Source: Solen grandis (taxonomy: Eukaryota; Mollusca; Bivalvia; Adapedonta; Solenidae). From it: a stretch of DNA of 64,000 bases. Position numbers and translations under genes: made by a program. The notes beneath the pieces are model-generated. The model made no database searches. It had not been told where the DNA came from and saw only the letters and a program-made list of their open reading frames with translations. Positions 48,226 through 60,990 of this stretch are shown here, piece after piece. The stretch is from contig CM037791.1 of NCBI GenBank assembly GCA_021229015.1, forward strand, positions 52,552,808-52,616,807, given 5' to 3'. The first letter of the stretch is position 1. Every line of letters starts with the position of its first letter.

Positions 48226-48677
48226 CTGAAAACAAAAAGAGTAAGAATGAACCTCTGAAGAAAAAATAAATAATAAAAAAGTAAGATATCGAACATGTTC
48301 CTTCCAAACTAGCAGTATCAATAAAAAAAATCGCATTTGCTTATCAAATCGATAATTGTCCTATATTTTATGGTATTTCTGATTTCATTTTAAACATAAG
48401 CATTTTAGTGTTGATGTATCTTGTAACATAATGTGGACAGTCTGGAACCCATTAAATAAATTTATCTGTTACTTTTATGCATAGTAAGAATGACATGAAG
48501 AAAGAAGAAAAAATCCCAATCCTTGTATAGTGCCACAGAATCCCCCTTTCAGCTCGTGCCTTGCCATCACTCGAATCATGCCGAAATTTCGCAGGAAATA
48601 GACGATCAAATTGAAAGCTTTCAGAAGCGGATTTGTTCCTTGTACAGTGGTCTGTTTTAATTTTTGGTGTTTTTTTT

Positions 48678-49542
48678 TTCTTAGCTCACCTGAGCACAAT
48701 GCGCTCATGGTGAGCTATAGTGATCGCCTTTTGTCCGGTGTCCGTCGTCCGTGGTCCGGCGTCAACAATTTCCTTTAAACAATTTTAACACCTCCTCCTA
48801 AACCGCTGAATGGATTTTGACTTAACTTCAAAGGAATGATCCTTATGATGCCCTTTATCAATATTGTTCAAATTGTTTTGATTGGTTTAAAAAGTAGGTT
48901 ACAGGAGTTAAAAATAAACTTAAAAAAAAAATGCAAACTTTGAAAATCTTCTGAAAAACTGCAGGGCATAGAGCTTAGATATTTGTGAAGCATTGTCTAG
49001 TGCATCTCTACCAAGTTTGTTCAAATCATGACCCTGGGGTCAAAATTGGCCCCGCCCCGAGAGTCACTTGATTTAACATAGACTTATATAGAAAAAAATA
49101 GAAAAATCTTCTTGTCAGAAACTACAAGGCCAGGAGTTTAGATATTTGGTGTGTAACATTGCCTTATGGACATCTACCAAGTTTGTTCAAATTATGGCCC
49201 TGGTGTCAAAATTTGCCACGCCCCGGGGCTCTAGATTTAACATAGACTTACAAAGGAAAGATTTTTAAAAGATATCCTTCTCAGAAACCACAAGAACATG
49301 GCTTTAAATATTTGGTATGTATCATGACCTTATGGACCTGAACCAAATATTCAAATTATAGCCATAAGGTAAAATTGGTCCCACGCTTGGGATAACTTTT
49401 TTTTGACCACATCTAAACCTTTTGCGTGGAATTAAGATTATATTGCTGTTCTTCTGCATAGATTTTGTAGTCAGTATGACTATTTTGTAAAAGGCAATAT
49501 TTCTCAGGTGAGCGATTCAGGGCAATCTTGGCCCTCTTGTTT
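48678..49542 (-). repeat. Hairpin-ended repeat copy in the first IAP intron
   Basis: On the minus strand it runs from AACAAGAGGGCCAAGATTGCC (49542) to the tail GAGCGCATTGTGCTCAGGTG then AGCTAA (48678). The core is of the 165-bp type in diverged form. Confidence 0.9.
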
Positions 49543-50799
49543 TTTTTTGTGTTTTTTTTCTCTGAACGTGTACTCTGATAGTTTTTGTTTTAATATTTTG
49601 TGTTGTATGCCAAGCATGTGAAATCAGGGTGTATGAATAATACGACAAGAGGGTATAGATCCTAGAGAAAAAAAATGACAACATATATCAACATTTTTTG
49701 TTAAAACACTAAACGACCGAGGGTTTTGGTTTCGCTGCAAATTTTGATTGTAATCGGAACATTAGATCTACTTGAAGTAGGTAATATTTGCTGGTAGTGT
49801 ACAGGCATATTTTAAGAAAACATTATTAACCAGTGCGTTCTGTGCTTTGATTTCGAGGGCAATCTATAAATAGATACTGTGACGTCACTAGCTTGCTCTA
49901 GGTGGTTTAAAATTTACATTCTATTAATAGATTGACTGTCAGCTAGATTGACTATCTAAATATAGCAATACTGTTTTTGGGTTTTCCAATCTATTTCAAG
50001 AATCCCCGGGGCGTATCGGCTTAGATTTCAAAAATGTGAAATGTATGCATTTTCATCCCATAGATATTAAAATAAATACAAAGTAACCTATGATTGATGC
50101 TTACTTACAGTACTTTCTAAATATTCCATATAAATATCAGTAGGATTTTCGCGCGTATTCATACGAGTATGCTACATATAATTATGTATATGTATACACC
50201 GGTTTTTTTCATGATTAAACAGGGGAAACAATTAAACAGGCAAAAAAGTTAATAACTTTTAAATATGAAAATATCTTACAGGTGACATCTTTAAACATTA
50301 AACTTTATATACAACTAGATCTAAACCTTTAGAGCAATAGGTTTTAAGTTTAATTCAAACTAATTCGATCATTGTCAAAGTGTACAATAATATACCTCAA
50401 TACTAAATCCATCAATTAGCAAAAAAGGTGCCATTTATCTTTGCAAATATAGCAATTTATGAATCCAATCACGCATTGGCAAAAATAAATAAACCCTCTG
50501 TCAAAAACACTTTCAATAAAATTGAAATTACCGGTACACACTACGGTCGGAATTGTAATTAAAAGTAATAAATTCATCTATCATAATACCGTAAGGTATA
50601 TTATTTTTGTTTATTTAAAACGTATTCATTTTACTTAGGTACAACTTATACTTGTCCTTCACGACGGTTCCTGTGTTGGACTAGTTTTCAATATGAAATT
50701 AAAGGTTAAGGCATTTTAAGAGCGAACTAGCCCATATTATTACACGTAACATGCATGCAGTGTTAAAGTACATTCGCACGCAAAAGAAAAAAATCATAC
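49543..50799. other. First IAP intron, remainder
   Basis: AT-rich sequence with no exon or repeat recognised. Confidence 0.6.
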
Positions 50800-50882
50800 C
50801 TGAACACCGACGGTTGGGTGTAGATACTTCCAATAACTAGGTTTATACTCTGCGCAGTCACAAGGGAAGAGGTGTTTATATA
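50800..50882 (-). promoter_or_regulatory. Putative IAP promoter (TATA) and 5' UTR exon
   Basis: On the minus strand TATATAAA occurs at 50882-50875, and a clean splice donor TTCAG|GTATGA ends a possible exon at 50800. A start site about 30 bases after the TATA box would give a leader exon of roughly 50 bases, spliced over a 2.57-kb intron to the acceptor at 48226. No other TATA-plus-donor pair was noticed in the interval. The transcript link is inferred. Confidence 0.5.
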
Positions 50883-50990
50883 CACACCGGTCGGTACACA
50901 GGGATCCTAGTATCTATATATAGTCATACGGAATTCCTGTTCTAGGTATCAGTTTCATAGATAAAGGGATTCATAATGTTATCAAATTCT

Positions 50991-51245
50991 GTTGTTGTTG
51001 TTGTATTGGGGTTTACCGTCGCTGCGATAGTATTTCAATCATATAGCGACGTCCAGCTAATTACAGGTGGAGGAAGACCCCGAGTACACAGAGGTACCCG
51101 GGTAGAACCACCGACCTACCGCAAGCCAGCTGGAAGGCTTCCTCACATGAAAAATCCGAAGTCCCTACCGGGATTCGAACCCACAGCGGTGAGGGGCTGA
51201 GAGATTTGTAGTCCACGACTGTAACCGCTCGGCCACGGCGGCCCC
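50991..51245 (-). mobile_element. tRNA-derived SINE with 13-bp target duplication
   Basis: On the minus strand the element begins with a tRNA-like head: box A GTGGCCGAGCGG near 51222-51238 and box B GGGTTCGAATCC at 51182-51171. The long variable region suggests a Leu/Ser-type tRNA origin. A conserved body follows (GCTTGCGGTAGGTCGG), then a short CAA-repeat tail. The 13-base direct repeat ATCAAATTCTGTT flanks it (from 50981 and from 51246), so insertion is fairly recent. It lies about 110 bp upstream of the putative IAP TATA box. Confidence 0.85.
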
Positions 51246-51547
51246 ATCAAATTCTGTTTTCAGTTAGTTATGATTTTACAAGTTTTAGCCTACAAAAATT
51301 TCCTACCAGTGTATTTCTTAACTTTGAGGTATATAGTGAAAGCTGATTTAGGTTTAACCATAGGGGGACTCGCAGGATCCAGAATTTATCGGGGGGGGGG
51401 GGGGCACGATCTGATTGTGATACCAGTTCTAACGGGGGGGGGGGGGGGGGGGTCCGGGGCTTGCTCCCCGGAAAAAAATGTTTCTAGTGTATTAAATAAT
51501 TGGAGATACATTCTGAAGGGTTTCTTGGATGGAAAATTGAGTTTTTT

Positions 51548-51632
51548 AAGATAGTCACACATGTTCGTAGATAGGCAAAAAATACGATCAAATGCCCTAG
51601 CTGAAACTCGGGGTTGTAGGTTCGAATCCAAG
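51548..51632 (+). mobile_element. Degraded tRNA-like sequence
   Basis: A perfect box B (GTAGGTTCGAATCC, 51616-51629) lies about 60 bases after a weak box A. Probably a SINE remnant. Confidence 0.35.
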
Positions 51633-51759
51633 AAGTTGTCAAACTTATTCTTTAATTTTCTACTTATTGGTCGTTATATCTGCATGGGTAAAAACTACAT
51701 GAAAATCCTGATTTTAGCAATATTTTATTGTTTTATTAGTTCCCTACTTGTTCTTACAC

Positions 51760-52020
51760 CGGGGGGACTATAGGTTTGCCCTTCGTCTGTCTGTCCGTCC
51801 GGATATCCGGAAATCTGGATCCCGCGATAACTGAAAAACCGTTGAAGATAATATTATGAAACTTGGTATATGAATAGATGGCAGTATGGAGATTCTGCAC
51901 GCCACTTTGTTGTTGTTTTTCTCGGAACAAAATTCTGGTTGCTATGGTAACGGAAAAATCATGCAGCTCACCGGTAGGGGATTCATGTGTTGCGTGCAAC
52001 ACCAGTTACTTGTTAGTTAT
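51760..52020. repeat. Dispersed repeat with CTGTCTGTCCGTCC head
   Basis: GGGGGGACTATAGG, TCCGTCCGGATATCC and GTTGCTATGGTAACGG resemble a repeat type I associate with mollusc genomes from memory. No coding content. Confidence 0.4.
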
Positions 52021-53051
52021 AGTTAAAATAAGAAGTCCTTTTGCAATCTGAAAATCCTGAAATTCAGGAAAATTCATGAAATCTTTTACCCATGTATATG
52101 TATCAGGTTTAGAAAGAAAAAAATGTTTCATAATTTGTAGAGGTATTTATACAATAAATTATGCTAAATTTTATATAAAAAAAAGGTACCTGGTATATTG
52201 AAGGACTAAGAAAATCAAAACCAAATATATCTACCGAAATAGATCTACTTCGTAGAAAAATCAGGTAAACTTTGAAGTATAACTCAGAGTTACGTAGAAT
52301 TTAGCAGGGTCTCTATATTAAAGAGACCCTGATTTTAGCGATAGGGCCTATTTTGAAATCCAAAACAAAAGAAAAAAAATGGACCAGTGTTATTATTATA
52401 TTATTATATCTTTATTTCCTCCAATATTGAAGATTACATATAAAGACAAAATGACAGAGAACATACAAAATACAAATATGATACAATAGAGACATGCATA
52501 TGAAAAACAAACCAAACAACGATTAAACATAGTTTGCTTATAACCTACTAACATTACAGCATCCTTACTGGTAAAAAAACAAAACAAAAAACAAAAAACA
52601 AACAAACAAAAAACACAAAAAACTTGTCCAAACAGAATATAAGGATACAAGATTATGATGAAAGGGCAGGCCATATATAATAAGGTTTACAGCCATATAA
52701 ACACGAAACCACTTACCGAAACAAAACGTAAGAGTTTCTATATGGTCAAGAACAATATAAGTATACAAAGAAATAGTGCAGGCATTCACGAAGGTGTGTT
52801 TAAATGAATACGTTAAAGTTCGCTAATGCATGCTTTAGTGCGTTCATGACTGCGTATGAGTGTACAGAACCATGTGCGTGTATGTGGAATTACACATATC
52901 AAGGAATATTTACAAGTTTATACAAATATAAACTTAACTGGAACTATATATAACAGAAAGATTAGATAAATAAGTATATCGGTATGTTTTTCTTTTTTTT
53001 TATTATAAGACAGTCACATGAAATGAACCTGGCGAAATACAATATTTATAA
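52021..53051. other. No supported gene
   Basis: AT-rich; a C/A-rich run (AACAAAACAAAAAACAAAAA) at about 52578-52620. Confidence 0.6.
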
Positions 53052-54225
53052 AAACAAGAAATATCTTTAAAAACGATATTCGGCGTAGGATGAAAGAAAA
53101 ACGAGATTTCCAGTCTTCTAGAACATTCCCAGGAAAAGCGCGCGAAAGACCGACGCACAACAAATTTAGTACGCTCTAGAAATAGTTCAGTATTTTTTCT
53201 ATGAAATATACATGTACTTATTTATAGACGGTAATACAAAAAATATATCTGTAAATAGGCTTGTTTGATATTTGTTCATATCATTATTGCATATGACAAT
53301 TATGATATAAAAGCGTTATTAGTTGTTTTGGTTTTGGTTTTGGCGAATTAATTTTCAATGAGAGCATCTCGGCAGGCTGGAAGAATTCAATATACATAGT
53401 AATTAAGGGGTTTCATGTCATAACACGGTGGATTCTTTTTTGTTGTTTTAAATCATTTTCACAAAGTAGCATTCCTCAATTGATGGAAAAGGATCGTATT
53501 TAACTTACTGAAATCACTTTCATGTTTACATCAAAAAGAACAGTAATAACACCAAGCTGAATGATATATACAAGCTGCACCCCTTATTTACAGTAATTTT
53601 ATAGTCCATAACGATGCGTTAACCAATAACAGGAGTCCTTTTATTCAGCTTAGAATTATTTACCGCTGTTAGCGTACATTTGATTGGATTAAGATGCGAG
53701 TTGAAATTGAAATTATACAGCTACGCCGAAAAAACAACACTGCATTGTTCCCTTAGGCAAACAGATAATGCCGAGGAGAGTATTTACAAGTGTTTTTTCG
53801 GCGTAGCTGTATAAAATCGATTTCGATGTTTATTTTTAGACCAAAATCCCCCCTGCAAATCTGCAGAAGTGGACTCGCCCACTTTAACCTGTTGATCATG
53901 TAGTATGCGGAGGAGGTGGAAGTTAACCCATATATTATAATTAACACATACTTTCCTATCAATTAGGGGGTCTTACTTTATCAATACGGATCTAACCAAC
54001 AAACATTATGAATCTTACATATACAATAACATACCTTTGACCCCTTTTTGTAATAAGTAAACTTAACCATGTCAGTGTGTACAGAATGTATATAAATAGA
54101 CTGCATGATCACTATTTTAAGAATACATCTGGGTTCCCGGAAATACAGTCTATTATTAGATTGTAGGAGTTCAGTTTGTTTTCCATTTTACGCCGAATAT
54201 CTTTTTTAAAAGATATTTCTTGTTT
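53052..54225. mobile_element. Long inverted-repeat element, copy 1
   Basis: Inverted ends AAACAAGAAATATCTTTAA... at 53052-53087 and the mirror at 54189-54225, each containing its own small palindrome (AATATC/GATATT). A second, inner inverted pair (ATACAGCTACGCCGAAAA at about 53714 versus its complement at about 53791) makes a central hairpin. No coding sequence; no clear target duplication. Confidence 0.8.
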
Positions 54226-56475
54226 CTTTTTTGTCCAATGAAAGAAATGTCGCGAGGTAGTCCTGGGGAATTAGAGGACTCCTCGGACCGCTATTGATTT
54301 CAGGGATTCATCTGAAAACTAGAAGACGAAAATATTCTTCAGTTGTTCTGTACTGAAGTCTTTTCACCTTCGTATTTATACTGACAGTCCGCACCGCAGC
54401 AATGAATTAGGTTAATGGGTTCAGCGAACTGGTCTGTGGTTCTAAGAATTGTTTTCCAACAATGGCCTGCAGCCCCCCCCCCCGAACCGCTTCCCAAAAA
54501 TGACCAGCTCGTATTGTTTGTTACTTTTGTATCATGCAAACTCAGCGTGGTCCGGACAGTGGAATATTTTTTTTTTTCATATGCGTGCTGCCCCGGATAG
54601 CCAGGAATGTAACCTTATCTCTCTACCCTGTGTATACGGGGTCAGTTTCCCCTGATCTGGTTTCATTCTCATTCACCTATTTCCAGAGTTGAGACTACAC
54701 GCATACATACTTTTTGTATGTTGCTATTGGATTGTGTGTTACTGTAGGCAGAGTATATATCTCCTATACTAGTATGTATAATTTTCGTGCTACGCTTTAT
54801 ACATTGGCTCTTTATTGTATTTGTATATAAATGAAGTATTATAAGACCTATCATCTCCCCCTTTGCCTATTTGAAAAAAGTCCCCCTTTTTTCTAATGTC
54901 TTTAATATAAATGCGTACTACAAAACGAGTACATAACAACAACTATTATATATAATATATAATGAAAAACCACATCTAAGTTCTAAGTATAAAAATTGCG
55001 GCAGTTTTCTAATACACACAAACTTTCCCAATACAAATCATAGAACACTAACTGCCAGAAATACAATAATAAGAAAAACAAATGGCATAAAAGCATGGAA
55101 TATTGAGTTGCCAAAACAACAGATATTATTGTTTTAATTATTTAACGGACTATATTCAAGCGTTGAAGCATTGAGAGAAACGTCCAAGTGAAATAAACAA
55201 AAGCGGTATGGCTCTTAACGGAACTCTCAGTAATCATTGGGAGAGAAATACCAATTATTTCGTTTTTGTTGTACATGTATTTTTTTTTTAAGTAGCTTGA
55301 AATATTCGGAGTGTTCCGATAATTTCTCAAGATTCCATTGCTTTTTTACAAAGGCCATTTCTACAATTTATATATATTAACAATAAATAATAAAATGAAC
55401 AAACAAAAACACACCACAGCACTGCACACTTCCCCACACGAGAGAGAATATTTATAATCGCTTTTAACGTAATTCGCAGAATTATAGGACAAAATTATTG
55501 CCATACTATAATTCAATAACAGCAGTCCGCAATCTTTGTTATATAAATATAGTCGTATTCTCTCTGGTGCTTAGAAATAAAACTCTCCAGGGATTATTAT
55601 TCAATATTTGAATAATATCTGACATAATAAAAAGCATAATACAGTTTTAACAATTGAAACATTCATGTCAATGAGAAAAGCAAACCTAGCATTTCGATTG
55701 TTATCTTAACACAAATGCAGCTCAGTCTGTTCGTAAGGTGTAACATAACACCGTTGTTATCTCTGTTTCTTACTTTTGGAGCAGTGTGTGAGACAGTTAT
55801 TTAGGATAGTCATCGTAATAAAGATATAAATGCTTAATTCCATGCTCACATTGTATGGATTCTTTGAAATTTTGTAGAAAGATACCAGAAGGCGATACTT
55901 TTTTTGGATAAGATATTTCAATCTTGTGGCAACAATACTATTCCATATGATAAAGTGTTTATGACAAGAGCGTATCTACGGTAGTAGTAATAGTATTCGT
56001 GATTGTTACAACATGGATGTTATCCTCGTTTCCGCTATAGATGAACTGGTTAAAAAGTAGCAGTTTTTTTCTCATTCTTTTCGACTTTCAAGCAAAGTGA
56101 ATTAATGAGAGGTTATCCGTTCCTCTTTATTTAGTATTTCCCTAGATGTATGTTCAAACATTTCGTATTTTGGAAGTGAGATTGCTATTTGCTCCGTTAG
56201 ATTATTACTTGATAATACATTATCTATTATCATGTCATTAAAATATGATCATAAGAGAGGTACATTAATTAGGTAAAGGACTCATCGTCCTGTCCGTTAA
56301 CACATTTCATAAAATTGTGATTTTATAAAAAAAAACCAAAAAAACCTTAAATCTTAATGACAAGGGAGTGTTCTTATACCAATTCACAATTTTGTTTTCT
56401 TTTCAATACAATCACTCGCAACGGTCGATTGTATTTATGCCATACCGCCTTTGAAGCACGGTTTCAGCATATTCT
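54226..56475. other. No supported gene
   Basis: AT-rich sequence with a C run at 54471-54483. Only short ORFs. Confidence 0.55.
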
Positions 56476-57310
56476 TTACCATTTACCATAGTTACATATG
56501 GTGTTGATATTCGATTTATCGTCGTAGCGATATAATTTCGAATAACAGTTTGACTCACTAGCCGAATACATTACGATTTCCTTTTTTATATAAAATAAAT
56601 TGTCCAAATTCTTCGCAATCCTTGAGGAAATCTTCACCTGATACCATAAACGAATTATCAATTTCATTAATAATGAAATACCTAGGATTTGATGTTAACA
56701 TATTGGCATCATTGTTCTTGATATCCTCATTAACGGGAATAGGAAATTGTTCTATCTCATATATTCGAAATCTTCCTTTGCGAACTATTGGAAAAAAGTA
56801 TTGATATGTAAACGGAATCTTTATATTGGCCGTAGATAAACTTCGCATTTTTGTAATAATACGAGGCTTTATCTGAGATCAAATGGTAATCATCGAGTCA
56901 ATCTTTGCAGATATACTTGAATTATTTCAGTCATTTTATCTGCCGTAATAACATAAGACGATAATTGTCCATTATTTAGGTTATTTATACCTATCATTAG
57001 ATTATTTAAATGTGACTCTACTAAGGCAAATTTCTCTGTATATATCATTATAATTCTCTCTGTTTGTTCATGTTTGAAATTTACTTGACTTACTGCCCTG
57101 AGTATTTCACGCCTAAAATTGGCGCTGGTTTTAACGAATTCGTCAAAATTTTTCATTTCCTCATTTACTGCATGAATGAATGAAGATATTTCTCCCTGTG
57201 AATGGCTAAACACATTTGAAACGTCGTTTACCTCCGCTACTATAGCGTTAACTAGCAGTTTCGCAATTTGTCCAGCAACTTCAGGCGATGCATACCCAGA
57301 TATGGGCATT
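56476..57310 (-). pseudogene. Frameshifted retroviral-type envelope (F-like Env) relic
   Basis: Minus-strand frames 57309-56890 (139 codons) and 56848-56558 (96 codons), with a third frame at 56667-56476, follow one another in different phases. The first is a long heptad-rich helical region, as in the fusion subunit of errantivirus/baculovirus-F-like envelopes. The second has the downstream segment with a FPIPVN-type motif and a conserved Tyr/Cys pattern seen in that family. At least two frameshifts and several stops break it, and no gag or pol sequence is next to it. Family assignment is from remembered pattern only. The element belongs to ancient endogenous retrovirus-like or LTR-retrotransposon material and is not functional. 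Confidence 0.5.
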
Positions 57311-57961
57311 CAGTAAGAAAATGGTCAGTGAAGCAAGTTTCGTGTAACTCAGCACGGCATCTACGACATAAGCCATCGTATCATGAAAGTTATACTATCA
57401 ACTTACACATTTTCCTACAATACGTAAGTTGACGTGGATACTTTTGACAATACTTCCAAATGTCGCACGTCTGATACAATGTATGTACAGATCGGATACG
57501 ATCAAATTCTGCTGCACTATATCGAACAGCCCAGTCCCCAACTCCTTTTGAGCGAATCTTAAGTTTAACGATGCGTGTTCAAAAGTATTTATTTGGAAAA
57601 TTACCATCACTTAAAAACGCAGGGACAGGGATCTTTTGTATTTCGTAAACAAAAGCAGTATATTGTAGCTTTTTGCTGACAATTTTACACATTGGGTGTA
57701 TGCATTTATATATGTATAAGTTAGTACCATAGGCATATCGATGATGATAAAAGTTTTACATATACAAGATTCAAAGTCATTAAAAATGTATGCATAATAG
57801 AGATAGCAGTGAGGATCCATTCTCCGCATTATCCTATCATTAATATTAAATATAAAATTATAAGCAAGGTATTAAGTTTGATCACTAGATACAATTTACG
57901 ACAAAAACTGAAAACGAAATGATTATCATGTTAATAATAGAGATATCAGTGATGATCCATT
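57311..57961. other. Relic flank; possible RT-type zinc knuckle at 57300-57371
   Basis: On the minus strand LCRRC...DHFLTEC has a C-x2-C...H-x4-C pattern like the C-terminal knuckle of non-LTR reverse transcriptases, with stops just upstream. Two imperfect copies of GATCCATTCTCC...ACAAGGTAT occur around 57812 and, split by an LTR, at 57953/58301. Confidence 0.3.
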
Positions 57962-58299
57962 TGTAGTGTAACACTGTGAGCCCTGGGACTTAAGTATAAC
58001 GAAGATAGGTTTAGCCAACTAGTAACTTTATTATATATGCCATCGACAGGTTAATAGTTAACCCAGTCTTTACAAGTGGCGTACATGGCTAACTAGCCCA
58101 GACTAGCCTTTCTCTCTCTCTGTTCTGCTTAGCTTATATACTCTCACTCCCTTCTCTCTTGCATCATAACCTGTCATTCGTGTCTGGTATTTGTACTGGT
58201 AGACAGCTTATACTTGGTGTCACTGGTGTCATTATGCAATCGTGTTCATGTATGTTCATGTAATAGTGTATTTGACCTTTCCCCCCTGATTACACGACA
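57962..58299 (-). mobile_element. Solo LTR with CATT target duplication
   Basis: 338 bp with ends TGTCGTGTAA...TTACACTACA on the minus strand. It contains a TATA box (GTATATAAGC, near 58142-58133) followed by AATAAA (58032-58027) in correct order for that strand. CATT flanks both sides. A paralogous unoccupied site reading GATCCATTCTCC is at about 57814-57825, confirming the boundaries. Confidence 0.75.
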
Positions 58300-58769
58300 C
58301 ATTCTCCACATTACTAAAATATAATATTCATAAACAAGGTATCAACAATTTACGAGAAACTAATGATGAAGGCAAAAGTGGTATGATGTAGTAGATGAGA
58401 GAGTGAGTCGGAGAGAGAGTGTTGTTTTGTTTCACGTGTGTAATTTGTGTAGTATATTTATTATGTATTGACGATGTACATGATTGTGTCAAAGAATTAA
58501 ATAAAGATGATGCTTAAAAACGCATTTAAATAATTTGAAAGTCCTAATAATGTACTGCCACCTGGTCCATTCTGTATACTTCGGAATTGTTTCATGCAAT
58601 AAAATCAAGATGACAGTGTGTAAGTCGGGATTTGCCTGGTGCTATAAATAGCAATGATCCCGTGGGTTTTCCCCAAACAGAACGTAAATAACTCTTGTTT
58701 TGTTTTGAAAAAGATAAACAACATGTTTGTTTATATTCGGAATGAGTATATTTGCCTTGACACGTTGGT

Positions 58770-59757
58770 CGATACATAAAGGTTGAAAACATTTTCATTT
58801 GCTTATGTAATGTTGTACCTGATGAGACTCCTACACTTGATAGACTCATTGAATTTATTACTGATCTTAAATTTAAAACATATGAAGATCTGTAGAATTA
58901 CTGTATTTTACTTTCGTTCAACAAACCTTTAAGGGTTTTAGAAGCTGCGAAACTCTCACGTGAGAATCAGAGCTATTGTTTCATGCCACATAGATATATT
59001 TCTAGATGACTATGTTTCTGACTCAAGTATCAGTCGTTCGTCACAAGATAAGGGGCGCATAAACGATAAAATAAACTTACGCTTTTAAATCTTCATAAGC
59101 AAACTGGTTATCGTAACTATTTTGAATGGTCGTTTTGATAAATACAGAGGAGGGCGTTAACGCACGTGGGTGCGCGTGATTCAAGTCTTGTTGATTACGT
59201 TATCACAATATTTATTATGCAACCTAAGATCGTTCCATGTGTGCGAACCAAACATTTTATCCGACCATTGCATTGTTGATTTTACATTCTCTTTCAGCAT
59301 TGTAACAATATGTTATATCATAATACAGTATATTTTATTACGTATCAGCGATGATTTTTTATTGATAATTAGTCAATTGAAAATGTTATTACGGAATTAA
59401 ATCATCTTACTGAGAGGGTATCAAATGCCACCCTACACACAGAAATAGACTCATGTTTGGCACAGTTTACGGACATTAGTGATGATGATGTTCCTCCAAT
59501 TTTCAAACGTAAATCGAATACTAAATCGTGTGATCACCTGAACACTGAAAATAAATGGTTTTATGGAGAGTGTTTTGAAAAATGTAATGTATTTTATAAA
59601 ACGTTAAATAAATTTAGTCTTAACAAGACAGAGTATAATAGAGGCGATATCGTTACAGCCAGATCACAATGGTAATATGAACATTGTATAAGAAATGTCG
59701 TCTAAATCGTGATAAATTGCAACTTTCACTAATGCACATGTAATTTGTTTCTCCCTG
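58770..59757 (+). pseudogene. Non-LTR retrotransposon relic, AP-endonuclease end
   Basis: Frame-broken plus-strand coding. VPDE...LDRLIEFITDLK at about 58818-58880, DDYVSDSSISRSSQDKGRIN at about 58999-59058, NGRFDK at 59125, the endonuclease motif ILSDHCIVDF at 59251-59280, then a linker containing ISDDDVPPIF and NKWFYGEC (59475-59570). The order matches the C-terminal half of an APE-type endonuclease and its linker to RT in LINE elements. Several stops and frameshifts; the RT domain itself is absent. Confidence 0.7.
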
Positions 59758-60990
59758 TAAAAACATCTTAATGAAATCATAACGTATGAAGTCGAATATA
59801 TGAAATATATGGACATGAAAAATCACATTGTTCATTAAAAAGTGGTAGATTTATAGCTTTTATATAGCCTACTGGTTCATCAATCCGGGAATTTGTTTAC
59901 ATAATTAAGTTCAATATGTCTATATGTGTATAACGTATCAGTTTGTTTTCACCAAGTTATCATATTTCGCCGTATTGTAGCCACATGGGTTTATGACCTT
60001 CTGGTTGAAAATAAAAATCTATATTTTACCGCTTTTCTATTGTACCCTTCAATCAGGAACTTTATGACAAAAATACATACATTTACATACATAAATGTAG
60101 TTTTTTGATGTCTAAATAAGTTTGAAATATTTTTTGTTGTTTTTAGATGCAGAACTAACACTCTAGCTATTATTCATATCACATATCGAACGTTGTAGCT
60201 ATCACGTGCACACGAAGTGCAACCGTAATAAACAGATGCGTACATGTAAAAGTGCAGACCTTCCTACGACTGGATAGATAGATATCGAGTTTTTATTTCA
60301 CCTCGCACCTTGAGCTTGTCATTTCGGCGAGTGTATATTAAAAGGTGTTTATATGTTGTAAATAAAGTTTATATAAAAATGTTGTTTATATAGTAAAAAC
60401 AGATGTTTGTAATGTGTAAGAGATAAATTATCTACTAGAAGGTGATTATATTCTTAAAACCTTACTTAAGTCTGATGGATATTCTGTTATATTTTTAATA
60501 TTTTATAAATTCTTTATATTTATTTAATCTTTACTATTAGAATACATAACTAATAAGTTATATATATTTATTTATTATGTAATTTTATTTCTTGTACTCG
60601 TATATTGTAATTTATCCTGTATTCTTAAAGATAAATTACCCTAACGTCCCCAGTAATTTAACAATTAAAGGGGAAGTATGGATGTATAGTAGTGAGATGA
60701 TGAAGTATATACTTCAATAAAAACTTAGTTCCTCTCCCCCCTAAATGTGCATACATGAATAAGGTGTGTGTGCGATTTCATCCTATATATAGTGTGTTGT
60801 AAGTGGGTTAGAGGGCCTAAGTTGAATGTCCTGAGTGGGCTGTGCTCAAACAGGAGTGAGAGAGTACAAGTTTATTAATGGTGTGTAACTATTTTGTGTG
60901 TTGGTCTTGGCCAACAGTTTGACAGGCATGGTTTATTATTTACATATGTACATATTAATATAAAATATCAAATATAAATCTCCAAAAGGA
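59758..60990. other. No supported gene
   Basis: Very AT-rich (TTTATATA-type runs); nothing recognised. Confidence 0.6.
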
